Source: SIG588 sp045591985 (GTDB lineage: Bacteria; Bacillota; Clostridia; Oscillospirales; Acutalibacteraceae). From it: a stretch of 50,833 nt of DNA. Location: assembly GCA_045591985.1 (NCBI GenBank), contig JAZNTV010000038.1:1-50833 (forward strand). Reading direction: 5' to 3'. The notes beneath the pieces were generated by a model, which saw only the letters and a list, made by a program, of their open reading frames with translations, searched no databases and was not told the origin of the DNA. Made by a program: the position numbers and the translations under genes. This document shows positions 21,801-30,251 of this stretch, in pieces. Numbering within the stretch: the first letter of the stretch is position 1; the number at the start of each line of letters is the position of its first letter.

Positions 21801-23383
21801 CCGTTGTCGCTATCGGCGATAACGCGTTGCGCAATTGCCGCTCTATGACGGCGCTGACCATCCCGTCTTCGGTCACGACCATCGGTAACTATGCCTTTAA
21901 AGACTGTACGGCACTCGAAACGGTGTATTATAATGCAGCCAATTGCACGGCGGCGGGGGTGAATGCCTATCCGGTGTTCCATGGTTGCAGCGCGCTCGGC
22001 ACGGTGTATATCGGTAAAGGTGTCGAAGCGATTCCGCCGCGTCTGTTCCGCAGTGCGGCGAATCTCACCAAGGTGTATTTGACCAAGAATACCAAGGTGA
22101 TCGGTGCGCACGCGTTTTATCTTTGCGACAATCTGGCCACGGTGTACTATGTCGGTACCGCCTCCGACTATATCGCCGTCGACATCAAGTCGTATAATAC
22201 GGCGTTGCTCGGTGCGGGTTGGTTCTACAACATGCCTTGCTTCGACCAACACGATTGGACGGCAGACTGTGACAACTTGTGTGATATGTGCGGCGAAAAG
22301 CGGAGTACGACGCACCAAGCGGTGGTTGACGATGCGGCGGTGGCGCCTACCTGCACGGCAAGCGGTCTTACGGCGGGTTCCCACTGTACTGCCTGCGGCA
22401 ACGTGATGGAAAAACAGATGCTCGTGCCGGCTGTCGGTCATGTGTGGGACAGTGGAACGGTGCTGGTTGCGCCTACGACAAGCAGTACGGGTAAGAAGAG
22501 GTATACCTGTACGGTGTGCGGTGAGACCAAAACGGTGGTTACCACGCCGGCCGAGATCCGTAACGGCTACTATTATTACAACGGCGTGTTGAAACCGGGC
22601 GCGGGTCTGCAACAGGTGGAAGATGCCTATTACTTTGTCACTTCGACGGGGGCTGTGAAGACAGGACGGTACGCTGTTACCAATACGGGGGATTCCGGCC
22701 TTGAAAAGGGGATCTACTACTTCTTCGCAGACGGTAAGATGAACCTTGAGCGCGGGGTGTATGACAACTACTATTACAACGATCAAGGCAAGTCGGAAGC
22801 GTATGCGGGTCTGATCGAGTGGAACGGTTCGAAGTATTACGTGAACGACGGCGGCATGGTGAAAACAGGGCGGTATTTTGTTACCAAACTGAACGGGCTG
22901 GTTCCGAGAAAGTGGCCGTATACCTTCTATCCCGACGGTCGTATGTTGACCGAAACACTCATTTACCACGCGGACGGATATTACTACGAAAACGGTATGC
23001 GCGTGCCGTATGCGGGTCTGGTGGAGTCGGAAGGACACCTCTATTACGTGGCGGATCACGGTGCCTATGTAACCGATAAAATGCAGATCGTGGTCAATGT
23101 GAACAACACAGGCAAGGTGAAGAACGGTCGCTATTGGTTTGACGAGAACGGCCATATGCTGTATAACGTGATCCGAAACGGGCGCTACTTCGGCGCGGAC
23201 GGGTTGGCGCCTTCGTATGCCGGTGTGGTGGAAGCGGACGGCAGTTTCTATTATGTCGGCGGTACCCACGGTGCGCTGACGGTGAATAAGACGTTCACGG
23301 TTTCGGCGACCAAGAGCAACGGGCTCATTCCGTCGGGCAAATATACGGCGGATGCGACAGGAAAGTTGACGCCGGCGGCGTAA
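18806..23383 (+). CDS. giant secreted BspA-like LRR protein with C-terminal YG-type repeats
   Basis: 1525-residue surface protein. Signal peptide (1 to about 26); LRR block 1 (about 31-650); CxxC linker; LRR block 2 opening with YYTYTIANGTATITDVD near residue 698; CxxC linker; LRR block 3 opening with YYTYTIENGAVTLTDVD near 965; a final CxxC linker (about 1145-1250); then tyrosine/glycine-rich repeats (about 1252-1515) such as NGYYYYNGVLKPGAGLQQ and GKYTADATGKL. Each LRR block starts with the same module that opens the mature LRR-dockerin proteins, so it looks like three such proteins fused. The YG repeats resemble cell-wall or glucan-binding repeats and recur in the protein at 45847; they replace the dockerin as likely anchor. 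RBS GAAGAGGAGAG. Confidence 0.87.
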   Translation: MKRIAAVLAALTLLITWIPAGVIAVAGTQGAFTYTVENGAAAITAVDTAVSGDVVVPDTLGGYPVTAIAEEAFRGCANMTAVTVPATVTHMEREAFAGCTALTAVNICDLAAWCGITFDGTFVTVSDWDPAVERYYQDATANPLYYAKHLYVSGVEVTDLVIPKTVTHVSDFAFCNMENLVSLTVHEAVSGIGLMAFAGCTSLASLDWYAVDCDVAWGYEYEYGELGYGWTYVTDERYPFADAPITTAVFRAGVRTVPAYLLSQVKTLREVRIAGSVEHIGANAFDGCTALSAVHVADTDAWCAVYFENAAANPLVHTGNLFSGDNLVRELHVSDGVRRVAAEAFIGCENITVITLPDSVKSIGSNAFYGTGYYNDAANWTNGELYIGRHLIRAAAPADGVYVVPSSVSAIDAGAFADLSGITAIHVSDVSLWCEMNFPSASANPLANNGALYVNGTLLAGDLVLPSGIVAVGDYAFQGFSQLTSLTVPQGTCAIGQNAFSGTGLTFAVLPDSVERIGEAAFASCTALEAVDLPQHLAVLANNLFKNCTALETVVFPQTAERIGYHAFYGCAALTSLEIPYGVTFIGLEAFCQCSAVTKVFLPSTLAYVERRAFASCIRNQAVYYSGNAEEAAQIAYHDGNTRVTGATWYYDVCEQHVYATACDPVCTVCGYTRGNTHFFVGENPCLCVRCGYDSRIQYYTYTIANGTATITDVDPAIAGEIVIPAMLGGCPVTAIGAKAFQGCDKITALTIPDGVTTIGDSGFRSCTGLLEVTIPASVMTIGNYAFKDCTALETVHFLATACAAMGASAYPAFHGCTALTTLYIGDGVQSIPAQAFRGITSLTTVYLSHTVKTINKNAFYQDTALVDVYYDGTETDRTWISVASYNTPLTNATWHYATASGCFHTTVTVEKVVAPTCTAAGYTGDTVCVDCGAVVATGVVMPAVGHIFGDDNLCDGCGQDQNIGYYTYTIENGAVTLTDVDTAVKGHVALPSTIDGYPVVAIGDNALRNCRSMTALTIPSSVTTIGNYAFKDCTALETVYYNAANCTAAGVNAYPVFHGCSALGTVYIGKGVEAIPPRLFRSAANLTKVYLTKNTKVIGAHAFYLCDNLATVYYVGTASDYIAVDIKSYNTALLGAGWFYNMPCFDQHDWTADCDNLCDMCGEKRSTTHQAVVDDAAVAPTCTASGLTAGSHCTACGNVMEKQMLVPAVGHVWDSGTVLVAPTTSSTGKKRYTCTVCGETKTVVTTPAEIRNGYYYYNGVLKPGAGLQQVEDAYYFVTSTGAVKTGRYAVTNTGDSGLEKGIYYFFADGKMNLERGVYDNYYYNDQGKSEAYAGLIEWNGSKYYVNDGGMVKTGRYFVTKLNGLVPRKWPYTFYPDGRMLTETLIYHADGYYYENGMRVPYAGLVESEGHLYYVADHGAYVTDKMQIVVNVNNTGKVKNGRYWFDENGHMLYNVIRNGRYFGADGLAPSYAGVVEADGSFYYVGGTHGALTVNKTFTVSATKSNGLIPSGKYTADATGKLTPAA

Positions 23384-23387
23384 AAAC

Positions 23388-23428
23388 ATAACCCCCACGA
23401 CCAGGGTGTCGTGGGGGTTATATTTTTG
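23388..23428. terminator. bidirectional terminator
   Basis: Fourteen-base-pair stem ATAACCCCCACGAC/GTCGTGGGGGTTAT, six-base loop, ATTTTT on the right and A-rich on the left. Ends the giant LRR gene and the convergent yifB-mrp operon. Confidence 0.93.
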
Positions 23429-23435
23429 GTAACGT

Positions 23436-24257
23436 TTATTTCAACAGCGCTTCTACCGCATCCACAGCGGGGTCGATCTCCTCGCACACCACACGCTCGA
23501 TCTCGCCTTCGTCACACAAACGGGCGATATCGGCGTTGATAGGCAACTCGGCCAAAACGGGGAGATCCATACCTTCGGCGGTTTTGCGGAAGGATTCCAT
23601 CGAACCGAACACATCGATACGGCGGCCGCAATCCGGGCAGACAACGCCGCTCATGTTGGCGACCATACCCAAAACGGGGATATCCATCATACTCGCCATT
23701 TTATAGGCTTTATCCACCACCATCTGCACCAAAGCCTGCGGGGTAGATACGATGACGGTCGCATCTACGGGCAACGTTTGATACACCGTGATCGGCACGT
23801 CACCCGTGCCCGGCGGCATGTCGATCAGGAGCACATCCAATTCGCCCCACACGACATCGGTCCAGAACTGGGTGACGGCGCCTGCCAACACGGGGCCGCG
23901 CCATACAACGGGTTGCGTTTCGTTTTCGAGCAACAGATTGATGGACATCACTTTGATCTCCATATGGGTCTCGGCGGGAAGGATCCCCATCGGCGATCCC
24001 TTGGCTTTGTGGACCAAACCAAACGCTTTCGGAATGGAAGGACCGGTGATATCCGCATCCAACACGCCCACTTTGTATCCGCGGCGCGCGAGCATCACGG
24101 CAAGCAAGGCGGTGACAGAGGATTTGCCGACGCCGCCCTTGCCGCTGCTGACAGCGATCACTTTTCGGATTTGGCTGTACTCATTCAGTTTGGCATGAGG
24201 GTCGCGTTCGGCACAATTTTGACTGCAGGAACTGCAATCGTGCGTACATTCACTCAT
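23436..24257 (-). CDS. mrp: Mrp/NBP35-family P-loop ATPase (Fe-S carrier)
   Basis: 273-residue cytoplasmic ATPase of the Mrp/ApbC/NBP35 group, which assembles and delivers iron-sulfur clusters. N-terminal cysteine cluster CTHDCSSCSQNC (4-15), deviant Walker A SGKGGVGKSS (38-47), LDADITGPSIP switch segment, and the C-terminal CPDC pair (VVCPDCGRR, about 202-210) that holds a bridging cluster in the dimer. The cysteine-rich N terminus is closer to the archaeal/clostridial or NBP35-like form than to E. coli Mrp. Last gene of a minus-strand operon with yifB 18 bases upstream. Confidence 0.93.
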   Translation of the reverse strand: MSECTHDCSSCSQNCAERDPHAKLNEYSQIRKVIAVSSGKGGVGKSSVTALLAVMLARRGYKVGVLDADITGPSIPKAFGLVHKAKGSPMGILPAETHMEIKVMSINLLLENETQPVVWRGPVLAGAVTQFWTDVVWGELDVLLIDMPPGTGDVPITVYQTLPVDATVIVSTPQALVQMVVDKAYKMASMMDIPVLGMVANMSGVVCPDCGRRIDVFGSMESFRKTAEGMDLPVLAELPINADIARLCDEGEIERVVCEEIDPAVDAVEALLK

Positions 24258-24275
24258 TGAAAAGACTTCCTTTCT

Positions 24276-25811
24276 TTATTTCATCCAATATTTGCGGTCG
24301 AGACTGCGGTATTGGATAGCTTCGGCAATATGCGGGGTATCCAGTGCATCACTGCCGTCCAAATCCGCGATGGTGCGCGCCACCTTCAAGAGGCGGTCGT
24401 ATGCGCGGGCGGAAAGCCCCAGACGGTCGAATGCGCTGCCGAGCAGGGCGGTGGCCCCTTCGGTCAGCGGACAAAGTGTTTTGAGCAGGTGGCTCGGGAT
24501 TTGCGCATTACAGGCAATTCCCGCGGCGCCTGCCGCGGCAAAGCGCCGCAACTGTACTTCTCGTGCCGCGTTCACCCGCGCACGAATGGCGGCGGAACTT
24601 TCGCTTTTCTGTTTTTGCGACAGTTGTGCAAATTCCACCGGCGGCACGTCGATATGCAGATCTACGCGGTCGAGCAGCGGACCCGAAATACGGGAAAGAT
24701 ACTGTCGCGCCGCTGTGGACGTGCAGGTGCACGAGCGGGTGGGATGCCCGAAAAAGCCGCAGGGGCAAGGATTCATTGCCGCCACCAGCATGAATGAGCA
24801 GGGGTAGGTCAGCGACGAAGACACGCGGGAGATGGTGACCTTACCGTCCTCCAGCGGTTGACGCAGGCATTCCATTGCACTGCGGGAAAACTCGGGCAGT
24901 TCATCCAAAAACAGCACACCGTGGTGAGCTAAGGATACTTCGCCCGGGCGAGGGACGGTTCCGCCGCCTACCAATCCCGCCGAGGAGATGTTGTGGTGGG
25001 GGGAGCGGAAGGGGCGCGCCGTAAGCAGACCGATGCCGCCGGGCAAGGTGCCCGCTACCGAATGGATCTTTGTGGTTTCCAGTTGTTCTTCCCGCGTCAT
25101 GTCGGGTAAAATGGAGGGCAGGCGTTTGGCCAACATGCTTTTGCCGGAACCGGGAGGCCCGATAAGCAAAATGTTATGACCGCCTGCCGCGGCGATCTCC
25201 ATCGCACGACGTGCCGCTGTTTGCCCCATTACATCTGCAAAATCGGGAAGAGTTGCGGCGGGCGGGGGCGGCATTTCGGCCGCCGTCATCGGCGGAATGG
25301 GGGTATCTCCTATCAGATGATGGATCAACTGCAGTGCTGTTTTTACGGGGTAGACCGCAATGCCGTCCACCACGGCGCCTTCGGCGGCCGACGCGGCGGG
25401 TACGAATACGTGACGGATGCCGTTGTCCCGCGCGGCGATCACCATGGGTAACACACCGTGTACGGGACGCACCTCGCCGGTGAGCGAGAGTTCCCCCACA
25501 AAGGCGAAATCTTCGCCGATGGCAGGCAACTGACTGCTGGCGCATAACAGTGCCAACAACAGCGGCAGGTCATACACCGAACCGTCTTTGCGAACGTCGG
25601 CCGGAGCCAAATTTACGGTGATGCGGCTGACAGGATACGTAAAACCGCTGTTTTTCAGTGCGGCACGCACACGGTCGCGCGACTCTTTTACCGCTTGACC
25701 GGGCAGACCGACCACGTCGAAACCGGGTAAACCGCCCGAAAGGTCGGCCTCGACATCCACCATAAAGCCGTGGATGCCGACAAGTCCCATGCTTTTAAGA
25801 CGAGAGAACAT
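24276..25811 (-). CDS. yifB: YifB/ComM-family Mg-chelatase-like AAA+ ATPase
   Basis: 511-residue ATPase with an N-terminal ribosomal S5/Lon-protease-like ChlI domain (about 20-145), central AAA+ module with Walker A GPPGSGKSMLAKRLPS and Walker B-type LFLDELPEF, and a C-terminal Mg_chelatase_C domain. ComM, the best-studied relative, is a hexameric helicase that promotes branch migration during natural transformation. CPCG followed by a C-rich CTCT element (about 355-370) is conserved in the family. ATG at 25811 follows AGGTGA. It begins four bases after the stop of the P-type ATPase homologue, so the two are surely cotranscribed. DNA uptake role here is inference from the family. Confidence 0.94.
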   Translation of the reverse strand: MFSRLKSMGLVGIHGFMVDVEADLSGGLPGFDVVGLPGQAVKESRDRVRAALKNSGFTYPVSRITVNLAPADVRKDGSVYDLPLLLALLCASSQLPAIGEDFAFVGELSLTGEVRPVHGVLPMVIAARDNGIRHVFVPAASAAEGAVVDGIAVYPVKTALQLIHHLIGDTPIPPMTAAEMPPPPAATLPDFADVMGQTAARRAMEIAAAGGHNILLIGPPGSGKSMLAKRLPSILPDMTREEQLETTKIHSVAGTLPGGIGLLTARPFRSPHHNISSAGLVGGGTVPRPGEVSLAHHGVLFLDELPEFSRSAMECLRQPLEDGKVTISRVSSSLTYPCSFMLVAAMNPCPCGFFGHPTRSCTCTSTAARQYLSRISGPLLDRVDLHIDVPPVEFAQLSQKQKSESSAAIRARVNAAREVQLRRFAAAGAAGIACNAQIPSHLLKTLCPLTEGATALLGSAFDRLGLSARAYDRLLKVARTIADLDGSDALDTPHIAEAIQYRSLDRKYWMK

Positions 25812-25814
25812 ACG

Positions 25815-28406
25815 TCACCTGCTTTCTGTGTGCGCGGCGGCCGTATGAAGCAGGAAACGCACCCATTTATACATCTCTGCCGCCAACCACAATACAGCCA
25901 GCAGTATGCCGACGGTGCGCCATTCGGCGGCGGTCAGCACTGCGAGACCGAGCAGCGAACCGAGTGTGGGTACCGTGAGCGGCAACAGGAACAGCGCCGC
26001 CGAAACGATAATGGCAAACCATGCCCACGGCGCGTGGAACAGCCGTGTGAAGGGAACCGGCTCGGTAGAGCGGGCGATCCAGAACAACACCGTTTGCCCG
26101 AGCATCAGCGTCGCGGCGGCCGCGGCGACACCGGCGGCGTAGTGCGCGATCAATGTCAGTGCACACAGCAATATACCGCCGGCCGAAAGAGAAAAGACGC
26201 CGTGAGCGTATAAGCCTTCGCGCTTGGTGCGCGGCGGCTGTTTCATGGTGTTGTGCTGTGCTGTCTCGCGCCCGAGCGCCACGGTGAGCACCAGCGAAGA
26301 TACGCCGCCCGTCCACAGTAATGCGGCGGGCGAGAGCGGGCAGGCACCGAACAGCAACAGGGCAAGCAGTGCCGTCAAAATCAACGAGAACAGGTGTGCC
26401 AAACGAATGCCCACCGTCTTACGCAGATTGATGAAAGCGGTGCGTCCTGCGCATACTGTGGAGACCAGGGTGGAAAAACGATCGTCGGTCAACACCAGAT
26501 CAGCGGTGGAGGTGGCGATCTCTGCGCCGCTGCGCGCCATGCCGCAACCGATCGTCGCTTCACGCAGAGCGGGAATATCTTCCGCGCCTTCGCCCGTCAC
26601 AAGCACAGGCAGACCGCGCATTTGCCAGGCGGCCACCAGCCGTTGCTTATCGGCAGGGGAGATGCGGGAATAGACGCAACAGCGCTTGGCGACCGCCGCC
26701 AAGGCGTCGTCGGTCATATCTTGCAATTCGCGCCCGTCAATGGCTTGGTCGCGGTCGGTCAGCAAACCTGCACGGCGTGCCGCTGCCGTAGCGGTGAGTA
26801 AACTTTCGTTGGTAAACAGTATGGTGCGCACACCGGCTTGACGTGCGGTGGCAACCGTTTTTTCAATATCGTCGTGTAACGGATCGGACAGACCGAGTAA
26901 CCCCAAAAAGGTGAGATCACATTCCAATTCTTCCGCGTAACATTCGGTGGGTGCTTCGGGAATGGTGCGATAGGCCACGGCCAACACGCGCAACGCCTCG
27001 GCGCCCATGAACTCTTCCGATTCGGCGATGCCTTCGGGGAGTTCGCGGCACAACGGCAAAAGATCGGCGGGAGCGCCCATCGAAATGACAAGATTACGCC
27101 CGTCCACCAAATGCACCACCGTCATGCGGCGACGATCGGCGTCGAACGGTACTTCGCCGAGACGCGGGAACGAGGCGGCCAGATCGTTCAGATCGGTGCC
27201 GTGCATGCGTGCATAATCGAGCACCGCCTGTTCGGTGGGGGTAGGTACGCGCCCGCTGCACAACGCCGCCATCTGGATCAGGGAATGCAGGTCTTCGGGG
27301 GGCGGATTGCGATCGAGTTTGACCATGCGACCACCGCAGTAGGCACGTACCAACGTCATGTGGTTTTGCGTGAAAGAGCCGGTTTTGTTGGTGCACAAAA
27401 CCGCGGTACGTCCGAGTTCTTCGGTAACCGAGGGACGAGAGACCACCGCGCCGCGCTTGGCCATTTTACGCACGGCTACCGTGACCACCGAGGAGGCGAG
27501 AGCAGGCAATTCTTCGGGAAGGATCGCCACGGCCAGCGCAAAACCGAGCGCGAGCGATTCGAGAACATTTACATCGACCAATATCCCCGCCAGTGCGACT
27601 ACCAATCCGCCGGCAAGCACGGGGACAGCCAGTTTTTCGCCCAAGCGACTTACCGTTGCCTGCATCGGCAACACGGCGCCTTTTTCCTCTTCGCGCAACA
27701 GCGCCTGTTTGCCCGCTTCGGTGGCGGCGGCGGTCGCGGTGACTACCGCCACGGCACGACCGCGCAACAGCGCACAACCGGCATACAACATATTGGCCCG
27801 TGCGGTAAGCGGTGTGATCGCGCGGACGGCGGTGTCGGCATTCTTTTCGATCGGCAACGCATCCCCTGTCAGCGAGGATTCGTCGCAGTGTAACTCAAAC
27901 GCTTCGAGCAAGCGGCAGTCGGCAGGGATCAATTCGCCTGCCGAAAGTTCGATAATGTCGCCCGCGACCAGCGAGGCGGCGGAAACGGTGGCCTGCACGC
28001 CGTCGCGCCGCACGCGCACCAAGGGAGCGGCCAACGCTTTCATGGAAGGCAACGCCCGCTCGGCGCGCCACGCGCGAAACGCCACCACAAGACAACGCAC
28101 AAGCGTCAACACGGCGATGACAAGCGGGGTTACCCAATCGCCTTCACGGTAGGTGGTAAGCGTTTTATGAACGGCCAGCGCCGCCGAGACGAGCGCTACC
28201 GCGAGGAGTAACCACACCGAAGGAGTGCGGAAAATGTGTGCCAAACAATGCCCGAACGACAGATCGGCCGGTTTATCTACGATGTTACGGCCGTTTTGGT
28301 GCAACCGTGCGGCGGCTTCTTCGGTGGAAAGGCCGTTTTCACGGTCGGTGCCCAGTTCACTCAATACGGCGTCGATCGACTCGCTATGCCAAATCAAAAA
28401 CATCAT
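25815..28406 (-). CDS. P-type ATPase homologue with altered catalytic motifs (probable pseudo-pump)
   Basis: About 863 residues with the full domain order of a PMA1/PacL-type Ca2+ or cation pump: N-terminal cation-ATPase domain, TM1-2, A-domain, TM3-4 with PEELP, P/N domains, TM5-10. The reading frame is intact, but nearly every catalytic motif is changed: DKTGT is NKTGS (phosphorylated Asp is Asn340, codon AAC at 27389-27387), TGES is TGDA, KGAP is MGAP, DPPR is DPLH, the MITGD segment reads LFTNE, and TGDGVND is TGEGAED (Glu606). TM5/TM6 ligands of Ca2+-ATPases (NIGE; NxxTD) are absent (LLWTGGVSSL). Start ATG at 28406 or 28403, behind GAAGAAAGG; the GTG at 28445 is less likely. Cotranscribed with yifB and mrp. 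Non-catalytic scaffold or sensor is inference. Confidence 0.88.
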   Translation of the reverse strand: MMFLIWHSESIDAVLSELGTDRENGLSTEEAAARLHQNGRNIVDKPADLSFGHCLAHIFRTPSVWLLLAVALVSAALAVHKTLTTYREGDWVTPLVIAVLTLVRCLVVAFRAWRAERALPSMKALAAPLVRVRRDGVQATVSAASLVAGDIIELSAGELIPADCRLLEAFELHCDESSLTGDALPIEKNADTAVRAITPLTARANMLYAGCALLRGRAVAVVTATAAATEAGKQALLREEEKGAVLPMQATVSRLGEKLAVPVLAGGLVVALAGILVDVNVLESLALGFALAVAILPEELPALASSVVTVAVRKMAKRGAVVSRPSVTEELGRTAVLCTNKTGSFTQNHMTLVRAYCGGRMVKLDRNPPPEDLHSLIQMAALCSGRVPTPTEQAVLDYARMHGTDLNDLAASFPRLGEVPFDADRRRMTVVHLVDGRNLVISMGAPADLLPLCRELPEGIAESEEFMGAEALRVLAVAYRTIPEAPTECYAEELECDLTFLGLLGLSDPLHDDIEKTVATARQAGVRTILFTNESLLTATAAARRAGLLTDRDQAIDGRELQDMTDDALAAVAKRCCVYSRISPADKQRLVAAWQMRGLPVLVTGEGAEDIPALREATIGCGMARSGAEIATSTADLVLTDDRFSTLVSTVCAGRTAFINLRKTVGIRLAHLFSLILTALLALLLFGACPLSPAALLWTGGVSSLVLTVALGRETAQHNTMKQPPRTKREGLYAHGVFSLSAGGILLCALTLIAHYAAGVAAAAATLMLGQTVLFWIARSTEPVPFTRLFHAPWAWFAIIVSAALFLLPLTVPTLGSLLGLAVLTAAEWRTVGILLAVLWLAAEMYKWVRFLLHTAAAHTESR

Positions 28407-28500
28407 CCTTTCTTCAAGGCGATAGATTATGTAATACTCAGTCACATCATAGTATAACGCATTTCCCCGAAAAAAGAAAGGGGTAAACCGAAAAAAGATA

Positions 28501-28535
28501 AAAAAAGCGGGATCATCCGTTGACGAATGATCCCG
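28501..28535 (-). terminator. terminator of NSS transporter gene
   Basis: Read on the minus strand: stem CGGGATCAT/ATGATCCCG with a short irregular loop, then C and T6. It ends the transporter transcript before the P-type ATPase operon. The gap 28407-28541 also has a minus-strand TATACT (28456-28451) without a good -35 box. Confidence 0.85.
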
Positions 28536-28541
28536 TACGTG

Positions 28542-30092
28542 TCAGTCTTCTGTGTCGTCCCACGAGGTGTAGGATTCTTTGAAACCTTTTTTTGTTTTGT
28601 GACGCACAATGAGGCGCACAATAAAGCCGGAGGCGAACACCACCGCCATCATGCCCCAACCGCCGATGAGATTCGAAAGCAACGAATAATCGGCTGCCGC
28701 GCCGTAGATACCGCCGCTTTGGAACAACGTGACCAGATTCCACACAAAAAACAGGCAGAGCAACAACGGAGAGAGTACCTTGACCGAAGCGTCGAACCAC
28801 CAGGCCGGCATGCGGAAGGTCTTGGTATTGCGGTTGATCTCTTTGAGTACTTTGGTGGTCTTAAAGCCCCAACCGATGACGAGCGTCTCCAAAATACCGA
28901 CCAAAATGAGGTTGAAAGAATTACACCAGTTGTCCACCACGTCCAGCCAAGCCAGACCCGCGCCGCAGGTGAAAAACAACGAGATCACGCCCGAAATGAC
29001 ACACAAAATCGTGGTGCAACGCGACTTTTCAAGATGGAATTTATCGGCAAAGGCGGTGGACACCCCCTCCAGGATAGAGAAGGCCGAACCGAGCGCCAGT
29101 GTGAACAGACAGAAGAAGAATACAAAACCGAACAGCGCGTTGACGACGCCGCTCCGGGTCAGCGATACGATGGCCGTGGGGTATACTTTGAAGGTGGCGC
29201 CCATGCCGAGCGAGGCGACTTTGTCCGCAAGGCCCGTGCCGTACATGGTGGTAAACATCACCACGCTGGCCAGAACGGAAATGAACAAATCGGCCAACGC
29301 AATGATGGCGGCATCCACCGCAATGTTGCTGTCACGATCCAAGAAGGAACCGTAGGCCACCATGATGGCCATCATGACCGACAGGCTGTAAAAGACTTGC
29401 GAAAACGCGTCGATCCACAGTTTGGGGTCGGAAAGTTCTGCCGCTTTCGGCACAAACAATTGATACAGCGCGTCGCCGGCATGCGGCAAGGTCACCCCTT
29501 TGACCGCCATGATCAGCAAGCAAACAACAGGGAGCATCACGGTGTATTTGGCCACTTTGTTGATGGTTTCGGTTCCTTTGCGGATACACAGCCAAATGGC
29601 GCCCCACGCGAGAACCAGGCATCCGACGGTCGCCCAGGAAATGACGGTGTAACCGCTCGTCGTTTCGGTGGTGTGGGTGAGGGAGGTCCACAACGCGCCC
29701 GCCGCCGAAGGGTCACCTGTGAGCGGGGCGAATTGCCAGCTGTTCAGCATCATCAGAATGACCCACCCGAATACCGCCGCGTAATAGGTGCCGATGAAGA
29801 AGGCGTTGGAGGTGGCCGCCCAGCCGATCGGCTCGAACTTTTTGTTCAGGCCGCCCAACGCGGTAACCGCGCCGCCGCGCATCCGCCGTCCGATGGCGAT
29901 CTCCATCATCAGTAACGGCAGACCCATGGCTAAAATGGCGAGGAGATACACAAACAAAAACGTACCGCCGCCGTGCTTCGCACACAAAGCGGGGAAACGC
30001 CACGCGTTGCCGAGCCCCACAGCTGAGCCGACAGACGCTAAAATAAAAGTGCTGCGGGACGACCAGGCCCCGCGGGACGAGGAGTTGCTCAT
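28542..30092 (-). CDS. sodium-dependent transporter, NSS (LeuT/SNF) family
   Basis: 516-residue membrane protein with about 12 transmembrane helices. The N-terminal signature (AWSSRSTFILASVGSAVGLG, then NAWRFPALCAKHGGGTFL) is the TM1 region of neurotransmitter:sodium symporters, which carry amino acids or related amines with Na+ using the LeuT fold. Substrate cannot be assigned. The C-terminal tail is charged (RHKTKKGFKESYTSWDDTED). The ATG at 30092 is chosen by AAGGA upstream and because the family starts there; the long upstream extension has no domain. Own promoter, divergent from the exporter gene at 30252. Confidence 0.92.
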   Translation of the reverse strand: MSNSSSRGAWSSRSTFILASVGSAVGLGNAWRFPALCAKHGGGTFLFVYLLAILAMGLPLLMMEIAIGRRMRGGAVTALGGLNKKFEPIGWAATSNAFFIGTYYAAVFGWVILMMLNSWQFAPLTGDPSAAGALWTSLTHTTETTSGYTVISWATVGCLVLAWGAIWLCIRKGTETINKVAKYTVMLPVVCLLIMAVKGVTLPHAGDALYQLFVPKAAELSDPKLWIDAFSQVFYSLSVMMAIMVAYGSFLDRDSNIAVDAAIIALADLFISVLASVVMFTTMYGTGLADKVASLGMGATFKVYPTAIVSLTRSGVVNALFGFVFFFCLFTLALGSAFSILEGVSTAFADKFHLEKSRCTTILCVISGVISLFFTCGAGLAWLDVVDNWCNSFNLILVGILETLVIGWGFKTTKVLKEINRNTKTFRMPAWWFDASVKVLSPLLLCLFFVWNLVTLFQSGGIYGAAADYSLLSNLIGGWGMMAVVFASGFIVRLIVRHKTKKGFKESYTSWDDTED

Positions 30093-30131
30093 AAGGAAAA
30101 GTCCTTTCCGAATTGATTTTAACGAAGAGAC

Positions 30132-30160
30132 AGTGTACCACGCTTTTCGCTTACCGTCAA
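30132..30160 (-). promoter_or_regulatory. promoter of NSS transporter
   Basis: On the minus strand TTGACG (30160-30155), 17 bp, TACACT (30137-30132), 39 bases before the ATG. Confidence 0.8.
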
Positions 30161-30190
30161 TCGTTTTTTCGCTTTCTCGGCGGTTTCCCC

Positions 30191-30219
30191 TTGACCGCCC
30201 GTGTGAAATCGGGTATAAT
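30191..30219 (+). promoter_or_regulatory. promoter of SMEX/flavoprotein operon
   Basis: TTGACC (30191-30196), 17 bp, TATAAT (30214-30219), 32 bases before the ATG at 30252. Confidence 0.83.
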
Positions 30220-30251
30220 GGTCGCATAATTATAGTTGAGGTGATTTTTGC

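Noticed and set aside
20651..23398. 915-codon minus-strand frame antisense to the giant LRR gene
   Set aside because: Same shadow effect: His/Arg/Ile-rich without any recognisable motif, and it would run through the terminator at 23388.
25815..28406. Decaying pseudogene of a cation pump
   Set aside because: No frameshift or stop, normal length, kept structural motifs and tight operon; the changes cluster at catalytic and ion-binding positions, which fits a retained non-catalytic protein better, although recent inactivation cannot be fully excluded.
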